A DNA stretch of 64,000 nt from Lepidurus packardi (taxonomy: Eukaryota > Arthropoda > Branchiopoda > Notostraca > Triopsidae): NCBI GenBank assembly GCA_023053545.1, contig JAKZAN010000006.1:10944351-11008350 (forward strand). Reading direction: 5' to 3'. The stretch's first letter is position 1. Each line of letters opens with the position of its first letter. This document shows, one piece after another, positions 52,891-63,120 of the stretch. The position numbers were made by a program, and so were the translations under genes. The notes beneath the pieces are model-generated. The model was not told where the DNA came from, did no database searches, and saw only the letters and a program-made list of their open reading frames with translations.

Positions 52891-53600
52891 CGGTGGTGCC
52901 TACCATAACGAACGTAATCCGTTCCAGGACGGCGTTCGTTTTGCGGGACGCCGTTTCCCATAAGCCACTATAGGACTAATTTTGATCCGTCCCCGAGGCC
53001 GGTCCAGAATTACGAAAAACCGTAATTTTGCATTATGACCCTGTGGATGCCACTTCTTTTCTTACACCTATGAAACCACACCCTACTGGCTTTGGACTCT
53101 CCTTCCTCTTGTTCTAAAGCTTGTGAGCTTGACCCTGGAGTGGATCTATGAAGCTCTTCATAAATGACCCCAGCTTTCTCGGAAACTAATTCCTGCGTGG
53201 TTAGATCTCCTTTCATTTGCCTTTCGGTAATCCAAACTAAAAGCAACCTCTCCATTTTATCATTAATCGATTTCCTGTGCACCCGTGAACAAGCTCTTGA
53301 GACTCCCTTGGCCACCTTAGCTTCCATGATTGATTCTCTTATGAGCTAAAATTGTTCCTATGGTTGATTTGATCACTCCATATTCAGCTACAAGATCCAC
53401 AACTTTTGCGCCTGAATCTTTTTTGCCTATGATTTCTTGCTGAACTGAACTTTTCGAAAAATTTCAAATGTAAAACACACAACAGAGCGCGCGTGCGGTT
53501 CGTAATGAGGAAGCGTGTTCGTTATGCGGAACATTTTCCGGCCCGGGCTCGCAATGATGAACGTTCGTATGCGAGGTGTTCGTTATGCGAGGCACTACTG
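52891..53600 (-). mobile_element. Tigger/pogo-like DNA transposon, deletion derivative
   Basis: The 710-bp element is flanked by TA on both sides (52889-52890 and 53601-53602), the Tc1/mariner/pogo target duplication. Its termini are inverted: CGGTGGTGCCTACCATAACG on the left against CAGTAGTGCCTCGCATAACG read inward from the right, 19 of 23 matching through GAAC. Further ATAACGAAC and GTTCGTTATGCG motifs recur as subterminal repeats. The interior holds only the N-terminal, DNA-binding part of a transposase on the minus strand. The DDE catalytic domain is missing, so the element cannot move itself. It lies within the MELK-like intron, in the same orientation as that gene. Confidence 0.88.
53010..53440 (-). 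pseudogene. Broken Tigger/pogo transposase, N-terminal DNA-binding part
   Basis: Two frames on the minus strand together make the paired helix-turn-helix domains of pogo-family (CENP-B-related) transposases. The first, about 53440-53340, reads EIIGKKDSGAKVVDLVAEYG then VIKSTIGTIL, a psq-type helix-turn-helix. It then runs into a stop at 53319-53317. The second, 53327-53010, reads INDKMERLLLVWITERQ and later ASRVWFHRCKKRSGIH, the CENP-B-type domain whose usual signature is SRGWFxxFKKRxGI. A one-base frame change near 53340 separates them. The catalytic domain that should follow is deleted at about 53010. Confidence 0.85.
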
Positions 53601-53826
53601 TACTGCAAAAGCGCAGCCAAAGGTTAATTTCCGTATACGACAACTAAAATACCTGAGTTTAATTCTCACTCAAGGGTTAGGAACGTTTATTAATGGGTTA
53701 AACTGCCAATGACTTGCAAAACAATAAGAATTTCCTAAACTCGAAATATGAAAACGAAAAAGACGCCCACGATTTCGAGCAATTTAGAAGTTTATTTCAA
53801 ATAAATAGTGTTACGAGCTGGTACAC

Positions 53827-53870
53827 GAGTTGGTAACTTCCCTCGAGTTGGTAAGCTGGTAACTTCCCTC
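53827..53870. repeat. Short tandem duplication
   Basis: GAGTTGGTAACTTCCCTC (53827-53844) is followed directly by GAGTTGGTAAGCTGGTAACTTCCCTC (53845-53870), the same unit with eight extra bases. Confidence 0.85.
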
Positions 53871-55687
53871 GCTTTATTTACTAGCACTATAAAAAAGGCA
53901 ACCCAACTTCAACCGTATAAAATAGTAGCCTAATTAGTCAATTAATCACTCTCCTGGCGATCCTATTAACCGGCGCTTTCTTGGTAATGACCCCCCAGTA
54001 CTACATATAAAGCCTCACACAAACAGACGGTCAGCGTGACGGCACTCACCATTACCCCGAACTCCAATTATAGAGCCAAAGTTGAGGGTCTTGAGCTTCT
54101 CACCTTTTGTCTCGTGCACATGACTCCAAGGCTGACATATGTGAGGCCTGGACTAAAAAGCTTAGAAAATACAATACATTAGTTTCAAAACCCTTTTCTC
54201 CAAAACCATAGTGCGAAAAGGATGCTGCGGTTTCCCCTCAACTTTTTCTTAGTCCACCTGGATTCTCAACTTGACGCGAATTTACCCTAACCTAAAGATT
54301 TTTCTTAGAATCGGAATTGCTTCCCGACAACCCATCCGCACACATCGTGCAATGACTATGGTACCCAAACAAACCCTACTCATCCCTCATACAAAAAGAA
54401 TTCAAAGCCAACAAAAGCCTTTTCGTACCCAAATATTGTGAATAAAATATCACGATTCTAAGAGTAAGCGTTTCATAATAACTACAATCATGCAGGATTC
54501 CCGAATTATTGCTCTCAAAATCTCACAATTGTACTCTCTATCAAACAGATCGAAAATAAATTTAGTGTACAGTAGAGATAACACTGCTTCCCATTTCCTT
54601 TAAACCGTTTTGACAAGGTGAGAATGCGGTTTACAAGGATCAAGGTCATTTTTTTTCAGAAAAGTAAATCAGTATATATAGAAAAATAATAATAAAATAA
54701 GTCAAATTAATTTTCCCATAGCTCTAACGTTCTGATCCCCCGCCACAGGAAACGTGTAAGGGAATCCACATCAGCAATCTCAGTTTATCCCCCTTATATT
54801 TAATTTACATGTAACAATAACTCCCCCCTCGCCACACCCTCGCAAATGTTTCTTTCCCGTACGGAAAAACACGGGGTTTTCTGTCATTTCCTGCCTGGTT
54901 TATTCTTTCTTTCTTTTTTTAACCCACTTCGGTACAATGTTGGCAACATTATTCTATCCAATTGCGGGGGCAGTAGAATAGTAGAGAATGTTCCTAAACA
55001 ATTCCCCCTTCTCTATATACCAGATTTGGCGGCGAACCTAACGAGAGGACAATATAGTTTCTTTCCGTATGACATAAGCACATTTGCCATTACGTCGTTG
55101 TACCTCCCTTATTTTTTTGGACTGCATATAGAAATATCCCTGTAATAAAAAGGGGAGAGATTCTCTTCCACATCCTGGCCTTCTTCCTCTTTTTCCCTCG
55201 GTGATACAAATTCACCGCACCTTTCCTCAAGGGCATCCGCCCACGTTCCATTTAACAAAAGGCAGAAGCAATTTTTTTTTTATAAATCACCAAACAAAGA
55301 TCAAAAAAGTAAAACAGGAATAATTGTAAATTATAAAATCTAACAAGTTAAAATCAAAAGTTGCAAAAATTATTAAAAATCGATCTTTAATTAATTTTAA
55401 TTATTGAGGATTTTTTCAACTGAGAAATAACTTTACACTTACAGACCACCGTTCATCCTAATTTTCTAAAGACCTATATACAAGTTTCCCCTTTCCAATA
55501 ATCTCAAATATTACTTTTGATTTTTTTTTAAATACAGATTTTCGGACTATACAAAAAAAAACTCTAGTTTCGCCACTGTTTTCAAGTGCAATATAACTTT
55601 AAATTCTTTAAAATTAATCTTTAGAAACGAAGTATGAAGGATAGGGCGAGAGGATTCATTTTTGACTATATATACATTCCTATCACA

Positions 55688-55998
55688 GGAAGTAGACACA
55701 AGGACTACTCGACAAAAGAATTCCGGGTACCCGACACAAGGACTCCGGATCCCGACAGAAGGACGCATAACCTAACCTATCCTTGTGACGCATTTTTTTT
55801 TACTGCTAGCACTTTCTTATCACGTTGGTGCTTAAGCAATGAGCAGATACATTTTAAACTCGAAATTATATCGGTCCCGTAAAAGACTATGGTCCTGGCG
55901 TCCTTCTGTCGGGGTGCGGCGTCTTTGCCCCGTGGCCCGGTGTCCTTGTGTCGCGTACACGGAGTACTTGTGTCGAGTCGTCCTTGTGTCGCGCAGCC
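55688..55998. mobile_element. Foldback element with 9-bp target duplication
   Basis: A 311-bp element lies between two copies of CCTATCACA (55679-55687 and 55999-56007). Its arms pair in register in three blocks: 55695-55714 with 55971-55990 (19 of 20), 55732-55748 with 55937-55953 (16 of 17) and 55751-55766 with 55898-55913 (16 of 16). The arms are built from repeats of GTCCTTGTGTCG and its complement. A 9-bp duplication and long arms made of subrepeats fit MULE-type or foldback elements, but the terminal bases are weakly conserved, so the family is inferred. No transposase is encoded. Confidence 0.75.
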
Positions 55999-56698
55999 CC
56001 TATCACACACCACCCCCGAAAAATCTCTGCTGGGAATGGTTTCTTTCCTTTAGCCATCTCTAATTTAAAACGAACTAAAATTGAAAGAGTTGAAAAATAA
56101 CTAAAAAGTTAAAGCTATTTACGAAAACCGAAGAGCTCGAAAGCCAAAATGGTTGGTAGGGCACCCTATTATGAAACAAAGTATGGTTAGAGTATTTCCT
56201 GGAATGGGCTAGGAGACGGGGTGCAAATGAGTCTTCCCACGTTTCTAAACTCAAAAGTTGTTTTATGCGAGGGTGGGGCATATAAAATGTCCTTTTCCTT
56301 TCGCTCTACAAAGCAATTTTTTAAGTTGACGACTCCCTAAAAGACCCGACTGAATCTCAAATCTCAACCGCAACGGACATCCGCATGTGCCCCAAAAGTT
56401 TGGAAAATAGGTAGATTTGGGGACTGTAAGATTACTAACAACACTTGGAATCGGAAGCAGCGATGCAATCGGAGACTTGAACGCGCACTAAGAAATCTTG
56501 GAATAAAAACCTTGCGCGGGACAGGAACACTTCCCCTCCAGTTTTTTTGGGGGAAGAAATAAATAAAGGGGTAATTGTGCATGACAAGCTTGAAAGTGTG
56601 CGAGACTTGCGTTGCAGCTTTTCAGTTCCCAAACAACCATTTCAAATGACAAGAAGGACGAAGGCGTAAGAAAAGGATTTAAAAAAAGTATCTCTTAC

Positions 56699-56802
56699 CC
56701 TTTCTGCTTGCACGGAATGCCCTTGCTTAATAGGGCCCGACGTAATTCGTTCAAAACATGGTCTGGATTGCGACTCGACGTAGTCGATACGTTGTACAAA
56801 CC
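56699..56802 (-). CDS. MELK: MELK-like kinase, exon with N-terminal half of KA1 domain
   Basis: On the minus strand an acceptor (CTGTTTTAG) precedes a 104-base exon that ends at AAAGG|GTAAGAGA. It encodes GLYNVSTTSSRNPDHVLNEL followed by a helical stretch and CKQKG. This matches the start of the MELK KA1 domain, in which YNV(T/S)TT and NPDxxLNE are characteristic and KGYTL spans the next junction. The exon starts in phase 0 and leaves two bases that complete the glycine codon with the exon at 50119. The fit in sequence, phase and both splice sites is very good. Confidence 0.88.
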
Positions 56803-57871
56803 CTAAAACAGAAAGTAAAACAAGGAAATTAATACAAGTGCATTAAGAAAAGGACGAAACTGATGATTAGTTCAATTCAATCATTAAATAAAAAAAATAC
56901 TAATTAATATATAATTGCACACAAGTATAAATGAATGAATGTATGAAGTATTGAACAACTTGTCAAAGAAAAGTTACTATAAAGAATAAATAGAGCTAAA
57001 TACAATAAATGCTCAATTACAGCAAGACTAATAGAAACCAAAACTCGCTCAAAAATTTTTCAACCCATGGAACTGAAACGCTCTAGAAATGTATTATCGC
57101 TATACAAAAAAAAATCCCTATTTCCATAATCCTTCGTGTTAAAAAAAAAAAGAAAAAAAAGCGAAATAAGCAGCGGGGGAGGGAAGACTTCGTGGCTCCA
57201 AACGACGGAAATTTTATTCATTATACTAACAAACAACCTAAAAAGCTTTGCAGGCTTTTACAAGCGTTTTAAACGCCGCCGCTCATCAGCATTGTTCCTT
57301 CTTGGTTCAAAAAACGTCTCAAGCCCCAAACTGTTTTCCCACGGAACATGAACTTTATTCGCTTTTGTGAACTTCGGCAATGACAAAAAACCAATTGTGT
57401 ACCCTTCACTCCCCAGATAAAGTGCTCAATACTCAAAAGACTGAGCCCCTTCTCCTTTTCAACGCAGAAAATCTCCACAAAATAAGAAAAAAGTTGCATT
57501 TTTTCTTTCTTTCGAATGGTTGGCGTCATGGACATAATCAGTATGCGAACGAAGTCTAAATCCTGGTCGCAGCATCATCTTTCAACTGATTCTAACCAAA
57601 CACAGTTGCTGGAAAAAAGGCGCGTGTTTAAAGGTGATAAGAACCCTCAGTATATGCAATTCCTGGAAATGTTTCAATAAAAAAGGGTCTTATTTTCACT
57701 TCCATCGTATTGATGCAACTCTTGATGCTGTCACGTCTTTTCCAATACCAAGAATCGGTTGTACAACCCTCAAAACTAAACAAACGAAACCGAAATTCAC
57801 ATGGGACTAGTTCCATGAAGTGGACAACTGTCGCAAGTGTACAAATGTCACCTGGTCATTTTATATTTTAC
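56803..57871 (-). other. Proposed 1.1-kb intron of the MELK-like gene
   Basis: On the minus strand it starts GTAAAATATA and ends CTGTTTTAG. An open minus-strand stretch at 57.27-57.43 kb has some likeness to the region before KA1 but cannot be spliced in phase. The remainder is AT-rich with A runs. Confidence 0.5.
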
Positions 57872-57982
57872 CTTAGAAAGATTACGCTTACCAGGAATCA
57901 GGCTCAGGAAACGAGATAAATGCGAGCTAACGCTCTTAAATCTCTTAGTCACACGCATGAATAATGCGTAGCTGTACCGACT
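57872..57982 (-). CDS. MELK: Probable MELK-like exon upstream of KA1
   Basis: A strong minus-strand acceptor (GTTTCTCTTGTAG) precedes a 111-base exon, exactly 37 codons and phase 0 at both ends, finishing TCTAAG|GTAAAA. The product contains TKRFKSVSSHLSRFLSLIPG then KRNLSK and would lead directly into GLYNV of the KA1 exon. In MELK proteins the equivalent place holds a basic segment with a conserved short helix (the K.FGSLERGLDKV type) before KA1. The spacing and general pattern agree, but identity is low. A better-looking donor (CCTG|GTAAGC, 57887) inside it would break the reading frame of the KA1 exon. Confidence 0.55.
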
Positions 57983-58228
57983 CTACAAGAGAAACTACCG
58001 GTTTCTGGTAAGCTTACAACGCAATCTCTTCAACTTGAGCTCTATGAAAAGATTTTGTAATGCTCATCCTTAACATGAAAATCCCATAAAAAAGGAACTT
58101 ATCACGATGAATTTTAAGTCGAACAGTCCTATGGTGCGGAATGTTTGCTTGGTCATAACTGCTACCCACTTAACTGTTACATGTTAGTTTTACTTGTGCA
58201 TTTAATAGTTAGTACAACGTGCTATGTA

Positions 58229-58599
58229 CTATGGTGTCCAAAAAAATCACCCATGGATACCCTAGAGATTGCTTATCCAATTATTTTTTCTTAGCTTTTA
58301 CTGGCCAGCGGGTTTAAACTTCTCTCTCATTCCCTTCTTTCGTGTCCAAACCAAACCGAACTCCTAAATCGTGTTCAGATTAAGCCAAAAATTTCTCTTA
58401 CACTTTCACGCATTTGACTGTAAAGCGAATAACTACTTGACCTAGCCTGAACCTTATTTTAGGACTTCGGTTTGGTTTGGACGAGAAAGATGGGAATGCA
58501 TAGAAGTTTAAGCCCACTGGCCAGTAAAAGCTAAGAACAAATAATTGGATAAGCAATCTCTAGGGTATCCATTGGGTAGATTTTTTTTTGACACCATAG
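58229..58599. mobile_element. TA-flanked long-hairpin MITE, mariner-like
   Basis: The element starts CTATGGTGTCCAAAAAAA and ends with the complement (TTTTTTTTTGACACCATAG), with TA on each side (58227-58228 and 58600-58601). Almost the whole length is inverted: left arm 58229-58368 and right arm 58458-58599 match closely, around an 89-base spacer. Shared landmarks include TTGCTTATCCAATTATT, TAGCTTTTACTGGCCAG and GTCCAAACCAAACCGAA. TA duplication and terminal inversion fit a Tc1/mariner-derived, non-autonomous element. No coding region. Confidence 0.85.
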
Positions 58600-58867
58600 T
58601 ACAGTACCTAAGACGCTTATACCTAGGTTTGCACTGATTTCATGAGTAATGATTTGTATGTTATAGCATCTAAATGAATGTCATATTATAGGTTAATGGA
58701 AACATTTCCGGTTACCATTAACTTTGCGCGTAGTGCACGTAACATTGTGCCTTGTAACACTCAATATTTACATACGCCTAATGCGCAAAAGAATGACGAA
58801 ATGACATTTAACTGAACGACCTGTTTCTTTAATTGACCGGGGAATTTAGAAGGGTTGTTGTGTTGAG

Positions 58868-58998
58868 CAGTGGTCCCCAACCACTTGGCCGCCTGTTGGA
58901 ACAGGGCCGCGGCGGGTGAGTAAGTTGACTACGCCTGTACAGGGCACATGCTGAACACCCCCGCCGGTCCGCGGTTCCAAAACGGTTGGGGACCACTG
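58868..58998. mobile_element. hAT-type MITE with perfect 8-bp target duplication
   Basis: The 131-bp element begins CAGTGGTCCCCAACC and ends with its exact 15-base complement GGTTGGGGACCACTG. GTGTTGAG occurs immediately on both sides (58860-58867 and 58999-59006). An 8-bp duplication and CAG...CTG ends are hallmarks of hAT transposons. The GC-rich interior has no transposase. The perfect repeats and perfect duplication suggest a fairly recent insertion compared with its neighbours. Confidence 0.92.
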
Positions 58999-60043
58999 GT
59001 GTTGAGAACCCTACGTAAGCGTAGTAGTGGTTCGAAAGCGACAGGGTTAGTTGAAACGACGGATCAACATTCTCACTGGCCAATTCGCAATGTCCAAAGG
59101 ACGATCAATAGTTTGAGTACTGTACTTCGCCCTTGCAACATACATAATATCAAATTCTTTGCCCGAAGACATGCCATTTAACGTATGTACCAAGAGGTTC
59201 GAAACTTGCTTGTAACCTCGTACACGCCGTCTACTCGGTTACAAATTTGTATGTTTGTAACCTTTTTTAACCGTATTTGTAACCGTACCCAGTAACCTTC
59301 CTTTCACCCGAAACTCCAAGCTCCCAAACTTTCGTTAGTATACCTGCTCTTTTGCTACAGCATGGGAAATTTTGATTCGAAAGTTCTAATTATTTATGCA
59401 ATATAATGAAATTGTATTGTGACAGTAATGTAGGGGATATAGAAGTCTTTTAAAATAAGTTCCTCTTTTTAATGTCATTTTCTGAACTTTTTATAAGTCT
59501 TCCAAATTGTGAAAATTTAAATAAATCATATCTCAAAATTGTACAAACTTAGCTAAGTAGGTCTTATTATTAAGATAGTTTAAGAAAAATATTTTTTCGA
59601 TTTTGTCTTTCTGCTTCTCTTAATTTCTTGCTAAAAGTCTATGGAATGACACTGCGAAAGGGTACGACATCAGTGCCCCCTTCTGACAAAGCATGATCAA
59701 CTACTTGAAGTACACCGTAACCATAAAGGAGTACTAAACTCTAAAAGTATATTTTGATATGTTATAATACAGTACTAATCAACTTGGCATCAGGATGTAT
59801 ATACCTATAAAGGTATCCAACCCAGAGATATATACCTAGAGATATTATGTAACCTAGATTAAATCTCCAAAGAGATACTGTAACGTAGAGAACTATGTAA
59901 CGTGTAGAATTGTCAAAGGTGGCAGGTTCAGTTAACCTTGTCCTTTCTTGTTGGCTGACCTTTGCCTTTTCACATTCTTTAGTGGCCTTGGGTCATCCTC
60001 TTCCTCATTCTTTTGTTCTCAGGTTATTTTTTTTTTGCTACAG

Positions 60044-60360
60044 AAGGTGTATGGGATTCTGTTGTACGGGGCAGGAGGGTCCGAAGGCCAGTCAGAAGTC
60101 AGTCGTTAGACAGTTCATAGATAGACAATTGTGTTTACAAGAGTAGAATTGTTGTGAGAGTGTGGCCCTTGACTAGGCCCGTAGTTAATACAGTGAAGTT
60201 GCCAAAATTTAAACTGCTTCAACTTTATTACGTGACAATATTAGCTTCTTCGGGGAAGAAATCCGCCTTTTTGAAGAAGCCACCGTTATCGGAATCGCCA
60301 GAACGTAAACTTTTCTTCACGCCTAAACGCGACTTTTTCAGTAAATTAGCTGATTTTTAA
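60044..60360 (+). other. Open stretch after a strong acceptor, interrupted by one stop
   Basis: A long pyrimidine tract ending TTTTTTTTTGCTACAG precedes 60044. From there one plus-strand frame is open to TAA at 60358-60360 except for a single TAG at about 60118. The last part reads KKPPLSESPERKLFFTPKRD, with SP and TP pairs. The minus strand over 60240-60350 is open too. It may be a decayed last exon or a chance frame. No family was recognised. Confidence 0.2.
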
Positions 60361-62881
60361 GCGACTGTTAAAATATCAACTTTTTGCTCCGCACTGGCGT
60401 AGCGCATATGACGACAAGGCTTGACGCGCGACTACCACTATACAGTTCCAGTTATGCATTCTATTTCTCCGTCTAATTAACTACATTGTGGTTTTAAAAG
60501 CATGCTATAATCTTTAAAACACATACTAACTAACTTACGATAGAATTGCGGATTATATAAACAATTGTAGCTAAACTCGTGCTCGTGTTATGACGTCGCT
60601 GCCTTCCTATGCTAAAATTGCAAATTTCCACTAAAAATGGATTAATGCACCTAAAAATAGAAGCATGTAGTCTCTAGAAACAATTCATCTTATGGCCATT
60701 TAGAGAATGGTCACGTTTACCCCGTGAAATTTCTACTCTCGGATATATCCTTGGCTAAAACTTGGACTGTATGCTTTTCGTATGGCGGCCGGATGAGCTT
60801 TGGAGTTTACAGCGTTGCCGTAGTGGCCGTTAGCGAGACAGCTTCTTTAATATCTCGGTTATTATTAAATTTGGGTGCAAACTTTTTAACGCCAATTTGT
60901 TCACTAAGACTTACTTTATGCTACACAGAAATATAGTTTTAGAAAATACTTCTCCTATAAAAGGGACGTTTGTCCATTTACGTGAAACAAGTAAAACTTA
61001 CGTTGCCTCTTAATCTCATCTGTGCTCAATAGATTTCCTAACAATAAAGCTACAAAGGGGTAAGCGGAACCTTGTGGCTTTCCTGCCGTTCTTGCACTTC
61101 ATTATGTACTAGAACGATATATCTTTAACGGCCTGCAACTGAAAACGAGGGTATCCTGTAGCTTTACAAATTGCAACTTCCTTAATTCTTAAAAAAAACT
61201 TTTTAATGTACTTCTACGATTATTCCTTTTAAGAAAAGCTAGCTATGTCGTTACATTGTTGGAACATAATCATAATAAATTAGGCGCTGGCGCCAGTCTC
61301 CCCCACCAAAAAAAAAAATAAGTAAAAAAAAATAAGATATAAATAAAAAGTTAGAACAATCTAAGAAAAAACGTTGGGATCCGCTATGGTTCCGGTTTTG
61401 TGCGTTCTTCGCCAACTGTGACGGTACTGTAAAACTGGGGGGATGAAACCTAAACTATTGGGTGACAAACCAGCTACTTTCGCACATCGCAAGCCATGCG
61501 ACAATTCTTGTCAGCTCTTCTTTCAACGAGAAAACAGTGGAAAAACTCTCACGCAAAAGCCGCACAATCCAACCCCTAAAAACTTGAGACCTAAAATTGT
61601 TGTTTCAGCCTTCTGAAACTCAAATCTCATTGAGACGTTCCTAACATAAAAAAAGCAGACAATGATATAACTCAAAACTATTTAAATAAGCCTTGAGAAA
61701 AGTTTACACAAGCACTAAAGTCCTGAAAGACCAGAAGTTCATCCTTTTCAAGATCTTCTTTCAGAACTTCTTCAAGATCGCGCTGTGGAATGCACAAAAA
61801 GTGAAACGAATCTTTAGCAAGCTCATTGTTAACGTTGCAGCCCCTTTCTCAAGACCCAGGTACGAGTTGAAACAATGAAACTATGCCTCGCAATTGAATT
61901 GAAACCTTTAAATAAAGAAAAGCCTATACACCTTTTTCCAGATTTTCTTGTTTTCTAGACGGCATACATATACACACACAAAAGAATAAAGCAAAGGACT
62001 TTATATTCGGTTTCAACCATTTCCACATTTATAAAAGCCTCAATCCTAAAAAAAAGTAACTGGAAAAAGCACCATTGAGACTTTAAACACGTCACGCAAT
62101 ATACATAGAAAGCTGGAAAAACAATCTCTTCCTTTGTCCCGGTTACTTTCTTTTTAGAGATGGAGCTTACGGACATCTTCAATTGATTTTTCTTTCTAAT
62201 GGCTTACATAATACAGTGAAGATCCTAAGGAAATCGAGTGATTCTTCACTAAGCTCATTCAATACTCTCATTTCATATTTCATTAGCGATGTTAAAAGAC
62301 TTTTCTATAATTTTCCTGAGAAAATAAGGTCTTGAGAAAAGATTAGATTTTGAGAAAAAGCGAAATTTGCTTTCTTGACTCAAAAAAGTAAATATATCTA
62401 AAGTCGCTAAACTACACGTCGGTATTGTTCACTTCAGCAGTTGCTAAAAACGAGCAAAAACTTTCACTTCAGGTTCAAGCGGTTTTCTAATTTTGGAAAT
62501 TTCTAACTGTGAGGAAGTTCGTGCTATCTTCGCACTTCAACACGTAATCCACAGCTGGATCTTAGGTCAACTAGACTAGGATTATAAAGTCCGTCCTTAC
62601 TTACCATAAAAACAAATAAGTAAAAAATCGCTTTTGCACTAAAGAGTCGAACTTAGAAGAGTGTGTTCTTAGAATTTTTTTAAAATTAACTTTCTAGACA
62701 AACTGAGTGCTCGAATGAACTCGAATAAATCCAACTTACATTAGTGAACTCGACCAGGAACTTTACCAAGTAAACTGTAACTGATCTAAAATGTTTTATC
62801 AGTAAACATTGTTCCCTGCTGGCTAGACGCTTACAATATTTTCAAATCCTTCTTGATAAAAACGAAAAATTTCGTCTTAGA

Positions 62882-63120
62882 TTGCTTTCAAAGCTGACAA
62901 GCCATTTTCAAAACATCTTGTTCTAAAAACCGAAGAATTGATTTGGGACACTGTGCTGCTACAGCAAACTGTGGTGACAAGTTGTACTTTCCAAAAGCAA
63001 AACAAGCGTAGAAACTTTGCCGGCAAGTACCTATAAGTTTCTTTTACTTTCTTTCAAGGCTTTCGCAAAACACAACAAACATCAGCCCCATCTGTGCTTA
63101 TTTCGCATCAATAAGCTAAA
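62882..63120 (+). mobile_element. SINE-like dispersed repeat, copy 3 (5' truncated)
   Basis: This copy matches the second half of copy 1 only. It starts at ATTGCTTT(C/G)AAA and continues through AAGCC(A/G)TTTTC, AGCAAACTGTGGTGACAAG, CTTTCGC(A/T)AAACAC, CATCTGTG and CATCAATAAGCTAAAG. The tRNA-like head is absent. 5' truncation is the usual outcome of incomplete reverse transcription. Confidence 0.65.

Larger units (their letters stand above)
50120..56698 (-). other. 6.6-kb intron of the MELK-like gene, hosting two transposons
   Basis: On the minus strand the intron starts GTAAGAGATA and ends TCGATACAG. It contains the Tigger-like element (52891-53600), the foldback element (55688-55998), a 16-base A tract and a short tandem repeat. 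Other frames inside, such as a 116-codon plus-strand frame overlapping the last exon, are shadows or unassigned. No nested gene was recognised. Confidence 0.75.

Noticed and set aside
57269-57535. Minus-strand open region as the MELK exon before KA1
   Set aside because: One frame ends in a basic stretch reminiscent of the MELK linker, but its only donor (CGCTT|GTAAAA) leaves two bases, which breaks the frame of the KA1 exon at 56802. The exon at 57872-57982 fits in phase.
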